NCBI GenBank assembly: GCA_965216025.1 | Contig: CBDCEX010000010.1 | Location: forward strand, 62,001 to 126,000 | From: JADFQT01 sp965216025 | GTDB lineage: Bacteria; Chloroflexota; Dehalococcoidia; Lucifugimonadales; UBA3495 | DNA: 64,000 nt | Reading direction: 5' to 3' | Shown: positions 8,557 through 16,579 of the stretch, one piece after another | Position numbering within the stretch: the stretch's first letter is position 1 | Layout of the letters: each line of letters starts with the position of its first letter | Notes under the pieces: generated by a model | What the model was told of the DNA's origin: nothing | Database searches by the model: none | Seen by the model: only the letters and a program-made list of their open reading frames with translations | Made by a program: the position numbers and the translations under genes

Positions 8557-9051
8557 ATGCCGAAAGGGAAAACTAAGAAAAAAGCTGCTCCCCAGGCAAA
8601 GGGTGACCGTTCCATTGCCCTAAACCGGAGGGCGCTGCATAACTACGAGATACTGGAGCGCCACGAAGCCGGGTTGGTACTCACCGGCAGCGAGATAAAA
8701 TCGGTGCGCTCCGGACGAGTGGACCTGGCCGATGGCTACGCCCGGCCGGAAAACGGGGAGTTGTGGCTGGTCAATATCCACATAGCGCCCTATGGCGCCG
8801 CCAGCAGCTACAACCACGAGCCGCGCCGTCCCCGCAAGCTGCTGCTCCACCGAGCCCAGATCGCCGAGTTATCCAGCGCAGTCGCTCAAAAGGGGCTTAC
8901 CCTGGTCGCCCTCCGCCTCTACATCAGGAATCACGTCGCCAAGGTAGAGCTGGGACTGGGCCGGGGCAAACGCCAGTACGACAAGCGCCGGGCGATCATC
9001 GATCGAGAACTGGACATGGCGGCCCGCCGCGCGGTTGGGCCGGGCCGCTGA
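8557..9051 (+). CDS. smpB: tmRNA-binding protein SmpB
   Basis: SmpB carries tmRNA into stalled ribosomes for trans-translation. The 164-residue chain shows the family motifs: NRRALHNYEILERHEAGLVLTG at the start of the OB fold, GSEIKSVR, HIAPY, and the basic C-terminal region GRGKRQYDKR needed inside the ribosome. The N-terminal 16 residues are Lys-rich. It is the second gene after the S41 peptidase. The tmRNA gene ssrA is often nearby but is not seen; an ISAs1 element begins 53 bp beyond the stop. Confidence 0.96.
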   Translation: MPKGKTKKKAAPQAKGDRSIALNRRALHNYEILERHEAGLVLTGSEIKSVRSGRVDLADGYARPENGELWLVNIHIAPYGAASSYNHEPRRPRKLLLHRAQIAELSSAVAQKGLTLVALRLYIRNHVAKVELGLGRGKRQYDKRRAIIDRELDMAARRAVGPGR

Positions 9052-9103
9052 TCTAACTCTGTCCTCCGGTTCTGCCCGGCCATTAACCTCAGCCTCGATT
9101 GCC

Positions 9104-10333
9104 CAGGGCAATCGCGGCTTAACCAAGGAGCACCTTGAGTAGGTAATCCTCAACCCAGCCAGCTTTCAGCCGTTTACCTTGAAGTCCCCGTTTAAGGCTG
9201 GTCTCCTGCTTCAGCAAATTGAGGGCTATCTGGCGCAGGACTGCCAGGTTTTGAGGCCCATTATCCTTACGTACCAGGCTGTGATCTTCTCGAAAGGTAA
9301 CATCCAAAGACCAGTGCAAGCTGTTTTCTATGCCCCAGTGTCGGCGGGTGACCTCCAACAAAGTCTGGGCAGGCCTGGCCAGACTGCTGATATAGTAGCG
9401 AGAGTGGACCGTGGTCCCGGTTGCCGTCTCCCGCTGAGCCGTGACCTTAACCACGGCGTTGAGGTTGGCCCACTGCTGCCGGTTTTGCAGATAGTCCAGG
9501 CAGTCCGGGTCCGTGATGACCCAGCATTGACGGGTTTCCAGGCGGCCGTGGCCCTTGTTCAGCGTGCGGGCGAAGTCATAGGGGAGGCCCTCGAAGTCGT
9601 ATTCCTCGGCGCCCTCGAAAAGGTCGCGAACGTCATCGTACAGCCGGCCTTGATTCTCCTTCACCGCCAGCAGATAGTCGGCCTGAGCCTCAATGATCTC
9701 CCGGGCTATCTCCCTCTGGCAGCCCATGGCGTCGATGGTGATGATGCAACCGGCGAGCTCCAGCAGCTGTAGCAACTTGGGGATGGCGGTGATTTCATTG
9801 GACTTCTCGTCCACCTTGGTCTGGCCCAGCGCCAAGCCATGGGACGAGGCCCACACGTTGACCATGTGAATGGCCTTTTTGCCCAGGGTACGGTCGTGGG
9901 AGCGCCGTACCGTCTTGCCGTCGATGGCCACCACTTCGCCTTGGGTGACTTGGGCTACGGCTTGGACCCACTCCATGAAACAGCGTTGAAACTGCTCTGG
10001 GTCCAGGCGGGCGAAGACGTCGCCGAAGGTATCATGGGAAGGGATACCGTTGGGCAACTCCAGAAAGGACTTGAACCACTCCTCTTTACAGTTGCCGAAG
10101 AGCTCGATATCCACCCAAGAATCAGCGCCGCAGATGGTGGCACAAAGGGCAATGGTGACGATATCCAAAAGTTTGTGCCGCTTGGTACGATCAATCCTCG
10201 GGTCGTCCAACGCCGCGAAGTATTGGGCGATGGGTGCGCCTGTTGCCTGAACCATCACTACCCCTCCCTAGTTTCGTCATGATGATTACTATTTTAAACA
10301 AATTTAAGAAAGATAATAAGACGCGATTGCCCC
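9104..10333 (-). mobile_element. ISAs1-family insertion sequence, copy B (complete)
   Basis: The left end CAGGGCAATCGCG (9104-9116) and the right end CGCGATTGCCC (10322-10332) are inverted repeats. One transposase gene fills the element. An IS630 element begins directly at the right end, so any target duplication cannot be read. The left 957 bp of the window carry a nearly identical copy in the same orientation. Confidence 0.9.
9119..10258 (-). CDS. ISAs1-family transposase
   Basis: This 379-residue DDE transposase is full length for ISAs1 (about 370-380). It opens with the N-terminal associated domain (FAALDDPRIDRTKRHKL, TIALCATICGAD), followed by VVAIDGKTVRRS with the first catalytic Asp, IITIDAMGCQREIA with the second, and the HWGIENSLHWSLDVTFRED segment carrying the Glu. 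The start may be the GTG at 10258 or the ATG at 10255. No frameshift or stop interrupts it, so it looks functional. Confidence 0.95.
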   Translation of the reverse strand: MMVQATGAPIAQYFAALDDPRIDRTKRHKLLDIVTIALCATICGADSWVDIELFGNCKEEWFKSFLELPNGIPSHDTFGDVFARLDPEQFQRCFMEWVQAVAQVTQGEVVAIDGKTVRRSHDRTLGKKAIHMVNVWASSHGLALGQTKVDEKSNEITAIPKLLQLLELAGCIITIDAMGCQREIAREIIEAQADYLLAVKENQGRLYDDVRDLFEGAEEYDFEGLPYDFARTLNKGHGRLETRQCWVITDPDCLDYLQNRQQWANLNAVVKVTAQRETATGTTVHSRYYISSLARPAQTLLEVTRRHWGIENSLHWSLDVTFREDHSLVRKDNGPQNLAVLRQIALNLLKQETSLKRGLQGKRLKAGWVEDYLLKVLLG

Positions 10334-10334
10334 C

Positions 10335-11567
10335 TAAACTAAAGCCAAAGTGAAACCTACATAAAGCGAACCCGAAGAGGAGTTGCGATATTCTGTAAAA
10401 GAAGTCGAGTGGCGGTGGTGGAAGGGATGACAGACATAGTGCAACTCCTGGAACGGTGGCAACTGGATGTAGGCGACTTACGGGAAAGGATGTATCGAGC
10501 GCCAACCCCTCGGGAGCGAGAGCGGTGGCACGGATTATGGTTGTTGGCCCAAGGGTGGTCGGCCACTCAAGTGGCTGAGGCTTTGGATAGAGAGCCTCAT
10601 ACCATTGGAAACTGGCTGGATAACTTTCGCCGAGGCGGGGCCCAAGGTTTGGTCTTTGAACAGACTGGGGGGTTCCCCCCGTCTTGAACTGGGGTCAACA
10701 GAACCAACTGAAGTCTGCGGTGCAAAATCCGCCTGGAGAGGCGGGAGTTGAATTGTCCAACTGGAATTGGAAAGTAGTGAGGCAATTTCTCAAGCAGAGC
10801 TTTGACCTGGGGTTGAGTCGGAGCAGTTGCTTGAACTACCTCCATCGGTTGGGCTTCGTGCTGAAGCGACCCAAGAAACGCCTCCTGAAAGCCAAGGATG
10901 AAGCGCGGAAAGCCTTCGTCCTCCAGTACCGCCAAATCCGAGAGGAGGCCCAAGAGAGTGGGGCCAAAATCTTCTTCGTAGACGAAGCCCACTTTCGGGC
11001 CGATGCCGACCTGCGAGGCAAATGGGTACTCAAGGGAGAGGCAGCGCTGGTGGACTCTACCAGTCCCCGGTGGGGAGAGAAGGCCTGCTACTACTCGGGA
11101 GTTTGCTTGGAGGCTGGGGAGGTGGAAGCCATGGAAATAGCTGGAAACAGTAATGCCGAGACCTCCACCGCCTTTTTACAGCAGCTAAGAAAAAACCATC
11201 CTGGACCTCTGGTAGTAATCTGGGACAATGGGCCAGCCCACCGAGGAGAAGCGATTCGCAGCTATTTGACCACCCCTGACTTGCAGCTGAGACTGGTGGC
11301 CTTACCGGCCTACAGCCCAGACTTCAATGCCGACGAAGCCGTCTGGGACTGGGCCAGAGAAGAGGTCACGGCCAACGAATGCCTGGGAACAAAAGCCAAA
11401 GTCCAAGAGAAGATGAATGAATTCTTCGGCGGGCTAGCTCACCGTAAGGATGAAGTAAAACATCGCTGCCGAACCCGGTTACAAGCCCTAGCCGATGCAT
11501 TGATAATGCCAACTACCCCGCTTATGCCATCACTGCCCCATGTAGTTCCCACCTTGGCTTTGGTTTA
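10335..11567 (+). mobile_element. IS630-family insertion sequence
   Basis: Imperfect terminal inverted repeats (TAAACTAAAGCCAAAGTG at the left, CACCTTGGCTTTGGTTTA at the right) bound a 1.23-kb element with TA at both outer edges, as expected for the IS630 TA target. It holds two overlapping reading frames. It abuts the right end of the ISAs1 copy, and probably inserted into or just beside it. A 5' fragment of the same IS is at 50970-51466, and a relic of its right end is at 12372-12402. Confidence 0.9.
10409..10687 (+). CDS. IS630 transposase, N-terminal frame (OrfA, helix-turn-helix)
   Basis: This 92-residue frame contains the DNA-binding half of an IS630 transposase: RAPTPRERERWHGLWLL followed by GWSATQVAEALDREPHTIGNW, a helix-turn-helix. 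It ends at a TGA shortly after a run of C residues (near 10675-10681) and overlaps OrfB by 4 bp. The other copy at 51030 has the same arrangement, which supports a programmed frameshift rather than a sequencing error. Confidence 0.88.
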   Translation: MAVVEGMTDIVQLLERWQLDVGDLRERMYRAPTPRERERWHGLWLLAQGWSATQVAEALDREPHTIGNWLDNFRRGGAQGLVFEQTGGFPPS

Positions 11568-11568
11568 G
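10684..11568 (+). CDS. IS630 transposase, catalytic frame (OrfB, DDE)
   Basis: This 294-residue frame continues the IS630 transposase, starting from a TTG that overlaps the OrfA stop. The three acidic catalytic residues are in IFFVDEAHFRAD, VVIWDNGPAHRGE and LPAYSPDFNADEAVWDWAR. Together the frames give a protein of about 385 residues if -1 frameshifting occurs at the C-run. The stop codon at 11566-11568 overlaps the right inverted repeat, so the gene uses the IS end for termination. Confidence 0.92.
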   Translation: MNWGQQNQLKSAVQNPPGEAGVELSNWNWKVVRQFLKQSFDLGLSRSSCLNYLHRLGFVLKRPKKRLLKAKDEARKAFVLQYRQIREEAQESGAKIFFVDEAHFRADADLRGKWVLKGEAALVDSTSPRWGEKACYYSGVCLEAGEVEAMEIAGNSNAETSTAFLQQLRKNHPGPLVVIWDNGPAHRGEAIRSYLTTPDLQLRLVALPAYSPDFNADEAVWDWAREEVTANECLGTKAKVQEKMNEFFGGLAHRKDEVKHRCRTRLQALADALIMPTTPLMPSLPHVVPTLALV

Positions 11569-11690
11569 TTACCCAATGCCGCCCAGGATAGGCTATAATC
11601 GGGCATCGACGAAAGCCGTCTTGAATGTGTTGGATTTCGGCGTCACGGCCGGAGCAGGAGCGGCTTCATGGCTTCATAAGGAGGAGCGGT

Positions 11691-12197
11691 TTGATCAGGA
11701 CTCTCGGGGACAAGACTCCCAGAGTAGCGGAAACGGCCTGGGTCAGTGAGTTCGCTTATGTAGTTGGTGATGTGGAGATTGGAGAGCACTGCAGCATTTG
11801 GCCCGGGGTGACCATTCGGGCGGATGGAGAAGAAAAGATCGTCTTGGGCGACTACGTCAACGTTCAGGAAGGCTCGGTGATCCACGGCGATGGACTGGTT
11901 ATCGAGCATCACGTGACCATCGGCCACGGCGTGGTGGTCCACGGGGATTTCATCGGCGAAGGGTCATTGCTGGGGAACAACTGCACCTTTTTGCACCGCT
12001 CCAGCCTGGGCAAGCACTGCCTAATCGCGGCCAACTCGGTAGTTTTGTCCGGCATCAAAATTCCGGACAGCTCCTTCGTAACCGGAGTGCCCGGCGAAAT
12101 AAAGCGGCAGATATCCGAGGAGCAGCGGGCCGGCATGCTGAACACCGCCAACCATCTGGCGGAGAAAAAAGAGCTTTTCCGGCAGAGCGGCCTCTAG
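11691..12197 (+). CDS. Gamma-carbonic-anhydrase-like hexapeptide-repeat protein
   Basis: This 168-residue left-handed beta-helix protein (GDVEIGEHCSIWPGVTIRAD, then repeated hexapeptides) belongs to the gamma carbonic anhydrase/YrdA group, which forms trimers with metal sites between subunits. The three His residues of the metal site are conserved (His65 in SVIHGD, His79 and His84 in TIGHGVVVHG). This is compatible with carbonic anhydrase activity, though many relatives have no proven reaction. The TTG at 11691 is chosen because AAGGAGGAG lies 5 nt upstream; a longer ATG frame from 11625 adds 22 residues without family similarity. Confidence 0.85.
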   Translation: MIRTLGDKTPRVAETAWVSEFAYVVGDVEIGEHCSIWPGVTIRADGEEKIVLGDYVNVQEGSVIHGDGLVIEHHVTIGHGVVVHGDFIGEGSLLGNNCTFLHRSSLGKHCLIAANSVVLSGIKIPDSSFVTGVPGEIKRQISEEQRAGMLNTANHLAEKKELFRQSGL

Positions 12198-12265
12198 TTG
12201 CAGCCCTGCTCCGGCAATAGGCAATGCGTCGATTTCCGCAACCTGAAGGCGCAAAACCCTTCGTC

Positions 12266-12344
12266 GCACCGGCGTAAGCCGGTGTCCAGGAAATCACATT
12301 CTCCACTGTTTCCTGGATTCCGGCGTTGTCACCGGAATGACGGT
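12266..12344. repeat. Intergenic palindromic repeat (CACCGGCGTAAGCCGGTG / ATTCCGG...CCGGAATGACG)
   Basis: Two inverted-repeat units stand in tandem, CACCGGCGTAAGCCGGTG and GATTCCGGCGTTGTCACCGG. A related pair occurs at 20364-20450. They lie between the carbonic-anhydrase-like gene and the LLM oxidoreductase 3' end and may act as terminators or REP-type elements. Confidence 0.6.
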
Positions 12345-12371
12345 GTTGCAAGCGCTGCCCAATCCGGTGTC

Positions 12372-12402
12372 GATGTAGATTCCACTTTGGCTTTGGTTTA
12401 GT
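12372..12402. repeat. Relic of the IS630 right end
   Basis: About 30 bp (ATGTAG..TTCCACTTTGGC and TTTGGTTTAGTT) match the right terminal sequence of the IS630 at 11541-11570 with two or three differences. No left end or transposase accompanies it, so it is a solo end or part of a short non-autonomous derivative. Confidence 0.7.
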
Positions 12403-12433
12403 TCCAGTCCTCTTTCAGGATATAGCCGGTAGG

Positions 12434-13372
12434 CTAACCCAGTCTCTCCGCCACCGGCAAAACCCGGTCGGCCAGCTGCTCCATCACCTGGATCTGGCTG
12501 TCGATGCCTTCCACTCGGAAATCGTAGGTTAGCTGGTCTATACCCAATTCCCGGCAGTAGTGAACATCGTCGATGACCTCCTGGGTGGTTCCTATCACCA
12601 GCCCGCCGGTGGAGACTGACCTTCCCTCCTGGGTGCCGATGTCGGTGAAGAAGAGGCTGCGCTTCAAGGAAATCGAAATGCTGGCCGGGTCGCGCCCAGC
12701 CTGCTCCGTCTGCTCCCGCAGGTAGGGTAGATTCTGCGCCACGAAATCTGGAGTCTGCCGGGTGGTGTGCCAGCAGTCGCCGTATTTGGCGGTTCTCCTT
12801 AAGGCCCGCCGGGTGTGTCCGCCGACCCAGATGGGTATGTGAGGCTGCTGCACCGGTTTGGGGTAGAACTGGATTCCCTGAATGTTGTAGTACTGGCCAT
12901 GAAACTCCGGCTCCGGCTCGGTCCACAACACCTTGAATATCTGCAAAAATTCGTCGCTCATGGGGCCCCTTTGCGCGTAAGGAACGCCCAGAGTATTGAA
13001 CTCCTCCTCCAGCCAGCCCACGCCCACGCCGCAAATCATGCGCCCCCCGGTCAAAACATCCAGCGAGGCGAACATCTTGGCCTGCACCACCGGGTTGCGG
13101 TAGGGAAGGATGATCACCGTGCTGCCTAGCTTGATCGTCTCGCTGCAAGCGGCCATGTAACCCAGCAGGGTCATGGTTTCTAGAAACGGCTCGTCCGACG
13201 GACGCTGGAAGGAGCCATCAGCGGTGTAGGGGTACTGGTCGGTTCCGCCGGTTGGCAACACCACGTGGTCGCCGGCCAGCACCGACTCGAAGCCCAGATG
13301 CTCGGCTCGCTGCACAAAGCGGCGTATGGCCGCCGAATCGGGTAATCGGGGAATACTCAGACCTATCTTCAT
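12434..13372 (-). CDS. LLM-class F420-dependent oxidoreductase
   Basis: This 312-residue luciferase-like monooxygenase-fold protein opens with MKIGLSIPRLPDSAAIRR and contains AEHLGFESVLAGDHVVLP, LGSTVIILPYRNPVVQAK and GVGVGWLEEEFNTLG, the conserved blocks of the F420-dependent LLM group. Such enzymes reduce or oxidise diverse substrates using coenzyme F420 or a flavin; the substrate cannot be deduced. The ATG at 13372 matches the family N-terminus; an open extension to 13483 is not used by the family. Confidence 0.9.
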   Translation of the reverse strand: MKIGLSIPRLPDSAAIRRFVQRAEHLGFESVLAGDHVVLPTGGTDQYPYTADGSFQRPSDEPFLETMTLLGYMAACSETIKLGSTVIILPYRNPVVQAKMFASLDVLTGGRMICGVGVGWLEEEFNTLGVPYAQRGPMSDEFLQIFKVLWTEPEPEFHGQYYNIQGIQFYPKPVQQPHIPIWVGGHTRRALRRTAKYGDCWHTTRQTPDFVAQNLPYLREQTEQAGRDPASISISLKRSLFFTDIGTQEGRSVSTGGLVIGTTQEVIDDVHYCRELGIDQLTYDFRVEGIDSQIQVMEQLADRVLPVAERLG

Positions 13373-13509
13373 CCTGGTCGTCTCCTGCCGGATAGAGATC
13401 CTGACCCTCCGGAAAATTGCACCGTAAAATTGCAATCGAAAGTATAGCACGGGGTCATCAGCATCTTTACGACAGGAGCCCATGCGGAAAGCCGGACGCT
13501 TGCTTAGAT

Positions 13510-14393
13510 TCAGGCGACGCAGGCCAGCCCCTGAGCCTTGATATCCGCCAAACGCTTTGGCCCAATACCCTTGATCCGAATCAGGTCATCCAAGGATGTG
13601 AAAGGCCGGATCAGGATCATCTCCGCCGCCCTTACCGGCCCGATGTGTTTTATGCGGTCTAGCTCCTCAACGGGCGCGGACTTCACGTCTACCTGGCCTG
13701 CGCTGCATCCGTTGCCGCTGGGCGGCGGTGGCGGGGTTGGCGTCGGGGTTGGCGGGGGCAGAGCGGCGTGGCCGTGGGCCGGGGAGTAGACGTCGGTTGG
13801 GGAGTAGCGGTGGGCAATGGAGTAGCTGTCGGCTGAACCGTTGGGGTCTGGGTTGGCGGCGGCAGCGGCGTGGCCGTGGGCAAAGGTGTAGCTGTTGGCG
13901 GGGGCAGCGGCGTGGCCGTGGGTAGAGGTATAGCTGTTGGCGTGGGCACCGTGGTGGGAGTCGCCGGGGGCACCATGGTGGGGGTCCCCGTGGGCGGCGG
14001 GGGCAAGTGGGTAGGAGTGGGCGCCGAACCCGGAGCCGATAGGTCCAGAGCTGTAGGAGGATCGGGTTGTTCGGCTGAGGGCTGATTTGGCTGACTGGGT
14101 TTTCCGGGGTCATTGCCCGGCACCCTTGGCCCCGAAACCCTTGGACCAGAGGCATCGGCTTTCTGCGATGGCTCTGTCTCCAGAATCTCAACCGCCGGCG
14201 GAGTGGGTATCGAAACTGGGACCCCAATGGCGTACCCCACCGAGTTGGGCAAACCCGGAGTAGGCGCCACGGCGGGGCGACAGCTGGCCACCGCTACCGC
14301 GACTATCAGGGCCGTCAACAGTCCCAGAATCAGGACGCTTCTCAGACCCAGGCCCAACAGATGCAACACCGTACTCGAAACTCCTACCGCCAA
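13510..14393 (-). pseudogene. ComEA-like helix-hairpin-helix protein, frameshifted in its Pro/Thr linker
   Basis: The first frame (14393-13689) encodes an N-terminal anchor (VLILGLLTALIVAVAVASC) and a long Pro-Thr-rich linker (TATPLPPPTATPLPTATP). It then runs out of frame. In the next frame, from about 13785 to the TGA at 13510, lies a clear double helix-hairpin-helix: DVKSAPVEELDRIKHIGPVR, then DDLIRIKGIGPKRLADIK. ComEA proteins bind DNA outside the membrane during transformation. The shift lies in GCCGCTCTGCCCCC, where the repeat pattern suggests two extra bases. It could be a real mutation, slippage in low-complexity DNA, or an assembly error. Confidence 0.75.
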
Positions 14394-14547
14394 AGCTGGG
14401 AAACCTCCCTGAATTTAACCCAACGCTTCGTGGGTGGCAAGCCAGCGGCCCGGAATATAAACCGGCATACAAGCAGGGAATACAAACCACCCGGCATCTC
14501 GTCGGTTACCGCCGGCTGGTTCTTAAAACCGGAAATCGTGCGGTGAT

Positions 14548-14575
14548 TTGCCAGAGCAGGTGTTCGTGATATAAT
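14548..14575 (+). promoter_or_regulatory. Sigma70-type promoter for the gene at 14663
   Basis: TTGCCA (14548-14553) and TATAAT (14570-14575) are separated by 16 bp. The predicted start of transcription is about 80 bp upstream of the ATG at 14663. It is the clearest promoter in the core region. Confidence 0.7.
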
Positions 14576-14662
14576 TGCACCAATCTGGTCTCAACATTCA
14601 GAGTCGGGCTTGTTGGTGGACCTGGAATCTGGACCAAATAATCAACTCTAAGGAGGGGTACC

Positions 14663-15550
14663 GTGGAAAAGGCAAACACTGTTATCGACGCTGGTGCGGT
14701 AAGCATAGCAATGGATTATCGGAAGGAGCTCATGCCGGATCAAGGCCTGATGATCCAGGTCTACGGCGATGTCGAAGGAAAAGATACCGAGATACTGCGG
14801 TTTGACTGCTTCGACCAAGACCCCCACTACCACTATGGCCCGATGAATCACAATGTTCGCTTGCACATGGACAAGACCACCGTACTAAACCCGGTGGGTT
14901 GGACCGTGGGACAGATTCGGGACAAGCTTCCCACCATGATTCGTCGCGCTGGCTACGAGCAGTTGGCGGAAAAGGTGGAGGCGAACCCTATATCCAGCTC
15001 CAAGATGGACGAGATTGAGTCGGTGGCGCGAGAAAAGTCTCACAACGAGCGCCGGTTCGTGCATCACAAGATGGAGCGCTTGCTGGAAGGCGACAAGATC
15101 GAATGTGGGAACATCCGGTTCGGATTGGAATACCGCGAGCTGGCCAATGACCGGGGCCTGGCGATTCATGTTCTCACCGATGCTCTGGGTCAGGAGTTCG
15201 AGCTGCTTGCCTTCGATTGCTTTGAGAACGGTCCCCACTACCATTACGGTCCTCGCGGACAGGATGTTCGCATCTATTGGGACACCACCACCGCTCCAGA
15301 CACCCTGCGGTGGACGCTAGACCAGTTCAAGGCCGGCAATCTGCGTTCCATGATTGAGCGTGCGGGCTATCCCACCGTGGCCGCGGCTTTGGACGAAAAT
15401 CTGCTACAGGCTCTCATGCCCAAGATAGAAGCCAGGTCTCTGGAGCTGGTGGCGCAGAACAATAAGGCCCAGGCCAACGACGGTAAAAAGACCAAGGCCC
15501 AGTTGATTCAGGAGCTTGAGTCTCTGCGTGAGCAGGTCGCGGCTCTTTAA
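14663..15550 (+). CDS. Protein of unknown function with a tandemly duplicated domain
   Basis: The 295 residues consist of two related halves. Residues about 8-105 and 152-250 each carry a YRELxxDxGLxIxV-like strand, a FDCFxxxPHYHYGP motif and a VRxxxDxTT motif. The His-rich PHYHYGP motif in both halves may bind metal or take part in a fold core. The C-terminus (about 255-295) is a charged coiled-coil with KTKAQLIQELESLREQ. AAGGAGGGG lies 6 nt before the ATG. A strong promoter precedes it and a perfect hairpin follows, so it is a single-gene unit. I do not recognise a characterised family. Confidence 0.8.
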   Translation: MEKANTVIDAGAVSIAMDYRKELMPDQGLMIQVYGDVEGKDTEILRFDCFDQDPHYHYGPMNHNVRLHMDKTTVLNPVGWTVGQIRDKLPTMIRRAGYEQLAEKVEANPISSSKMDEIESVAREKSHNERRFVHHKMERLLEGDKIECGNIRFGLEYRELANDRGLAIHVLTDALGQEFELLAFDCFENGPHYHYGPRGQDVRIYWDTTTAPDTLRWTLDQFKAGNLRSMIERAGYPTVAAALDENLLQALMPKIEARSLELVAQNNKAQANDGKKTKAQLIQELESLREQVAAL

Positions 15551-15574
15551 GTCACCTAGACCTTTAACCCAGGA

Positions 15575-15615
15575 CAAAACAAGAGGCCCGGGCGAATCCC
15601 GGGCCTCTTGTTTTG
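15575..15615. terminator. Bidirectional terminator hairpin between convergent genes
   Basis: A perfect 18-bp stem (CAAAACAAGAGGCCCGGG / CCCGGGCCTCTTGTTTTG) with a 5-nt loop lies between the ends of the plus-strand gene at 14663 and the minus-strand SDR gene. The A/T stretches at both bases allow it to act in both directions. Confidence 0.85.
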
Positions 15616-15641
15616 CCGCTCCAGCCGAATAATGTCCCAAA

Positions 15642-16436
15642 CTAAATCATGGTGTAACCGCCGCTGACGCTTAGTGTCTGGCCGGTTATGAAGCTGGCCG
15701 CGTCGGAGGCCAGAAAGACCACGGCGTTGGCGATCTCGGCGGCAGTGCCCATCCGCCGCAAGATGTAGTTTCGTCTGACCCGTTCCAGTACATCCTCGGT
15801 GAAGATGTCCCGCATTTGGTTCCACATGCTCTCTTCGCTGATGGATTCCTCTCCTGGGGGAACGATCAATCCGGGACAGACTACATTGAGCCGAAGGCCA
15901 TAGCGCCCGGTTTCCCTGGCGATGGCTTTGCTCAGGGCTATGACCCCGCCCTTGTAAGCCGAGTAAACCGCCTCCCGATACTCGCCCATCCGGCCGGCGT
16001 CGGAGCTGATGCTCACGATGGCCCCCGACTGCCGCTCGATCATGTGGGGTAGGACGGCGTGGATGCAGTTGATCGGGCTCCACAGATTCACCGCCACTTC
16101 CTTCTCGTATTCCTCCCTGGGTTTGTCCAGGAATAACCGGTCGATGGTCCAGCCCACGTTGTTGACCAGCACGTCCACCTGGCCAAAATCCCGGATGCTC
16201 TGCTCCACCATGGCGGTGACCTGCCGGTCGTCGGTGACGTCTGCGGCGATGACTTCAACCCGGCTGTCGGGGTTCAGCGACCGTACCTCCTTGGCCACCA
16301 GTTCCCCCTGCTCCGGCACCAGCTCGGCTATGACCACGTTGGAGCTCTCCGCGGCAAAGGCGTGGACTATTGCCCGTCCGATGTTGGAGCCGCCCCCGGT
16401 GACTATGACGTTTTTGTCCTTGAGACCGAGTTCCAT
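15642..16436 (-). CDS. Short-chain dehydrogenase/reductase
   Basis: This 264-residue classical SDR has the nucleotide-binding TGGGSNIGR (residues 14-22), the NNVG motif, the catalytic Ser in IVSISSDAG and Tyr-x3-Lys in YSAYKGG. The C-terminus ITGQTLSVSGGY is typical of the FabG-like group. It would oxidise or reduce an alcohol/ketone with NAD(P). The substrate is not evident, and the neighbours give no pathway. It ends 27 bp from the shared terminator. Confidence 0.9.
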   Translation of the reverse strand: MELGLKDKNVIVTGGGSNIGRAIVHAFAAESSNVVIAELVPEQGELVAKEVRSLNPDSRVEVIAADVTDDRQVTAMVEQSIRDFGQVDVLVNNVGWTIDRLFLDKPREEYEKEVAVNLWSPINCIHAVLPHMIERQSGAIVSISSDAGRMGEYREAVYSAYKGGVIALSKAIARETGRYGLRLNVVCPGLIVPPGEESISEESMWNQMRDIFTEDVLERVRRNYILRRMGTAAEIANAVVFLASDAASFITGQTLSVSGGYTMI

Positions 16437-16508
16437 TTAGAGGCTTCCTCCCAAATTAATGACCCTTGAGGAAATTTTTAAACTTGCAAGAAGCAAATCC
16501 CCCTATAT

Positions 16509-16528
16509 CCCCCTTTTAAAAGGGGGAC
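16509..16528. repeat. Short intergenic palindrome
   Basis: TCCCCCTTTTAAAAGGGGGA is a perfect 20-bp palindrome flanked by AATCCCCC and ACTTCCCC, of the kind dispersed widely between bacterial genes. It lies between the SDR start and the glycosyltransferase stop. Confidence 0.6.
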
Positions 16529-16579
16529 TTCCCCAAAAGTCGGTGCCCCCGACCTGGTTTGGCTCTTGAGTTAATTTCC

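Noticed and set aside
12294..13148. 284-residue minus frame across the LLM oxidoreductase
   Set aside because: It is an alternate frame of the oxidoreductase gene, rich in Arg/Gly/His, with no coherent motif.
13667..14227. Arg/Pro-rich minus frame in the ComEA linker
   Set aside because: It is the alternate frame of Pro/Thr codon repeats, not a gene.
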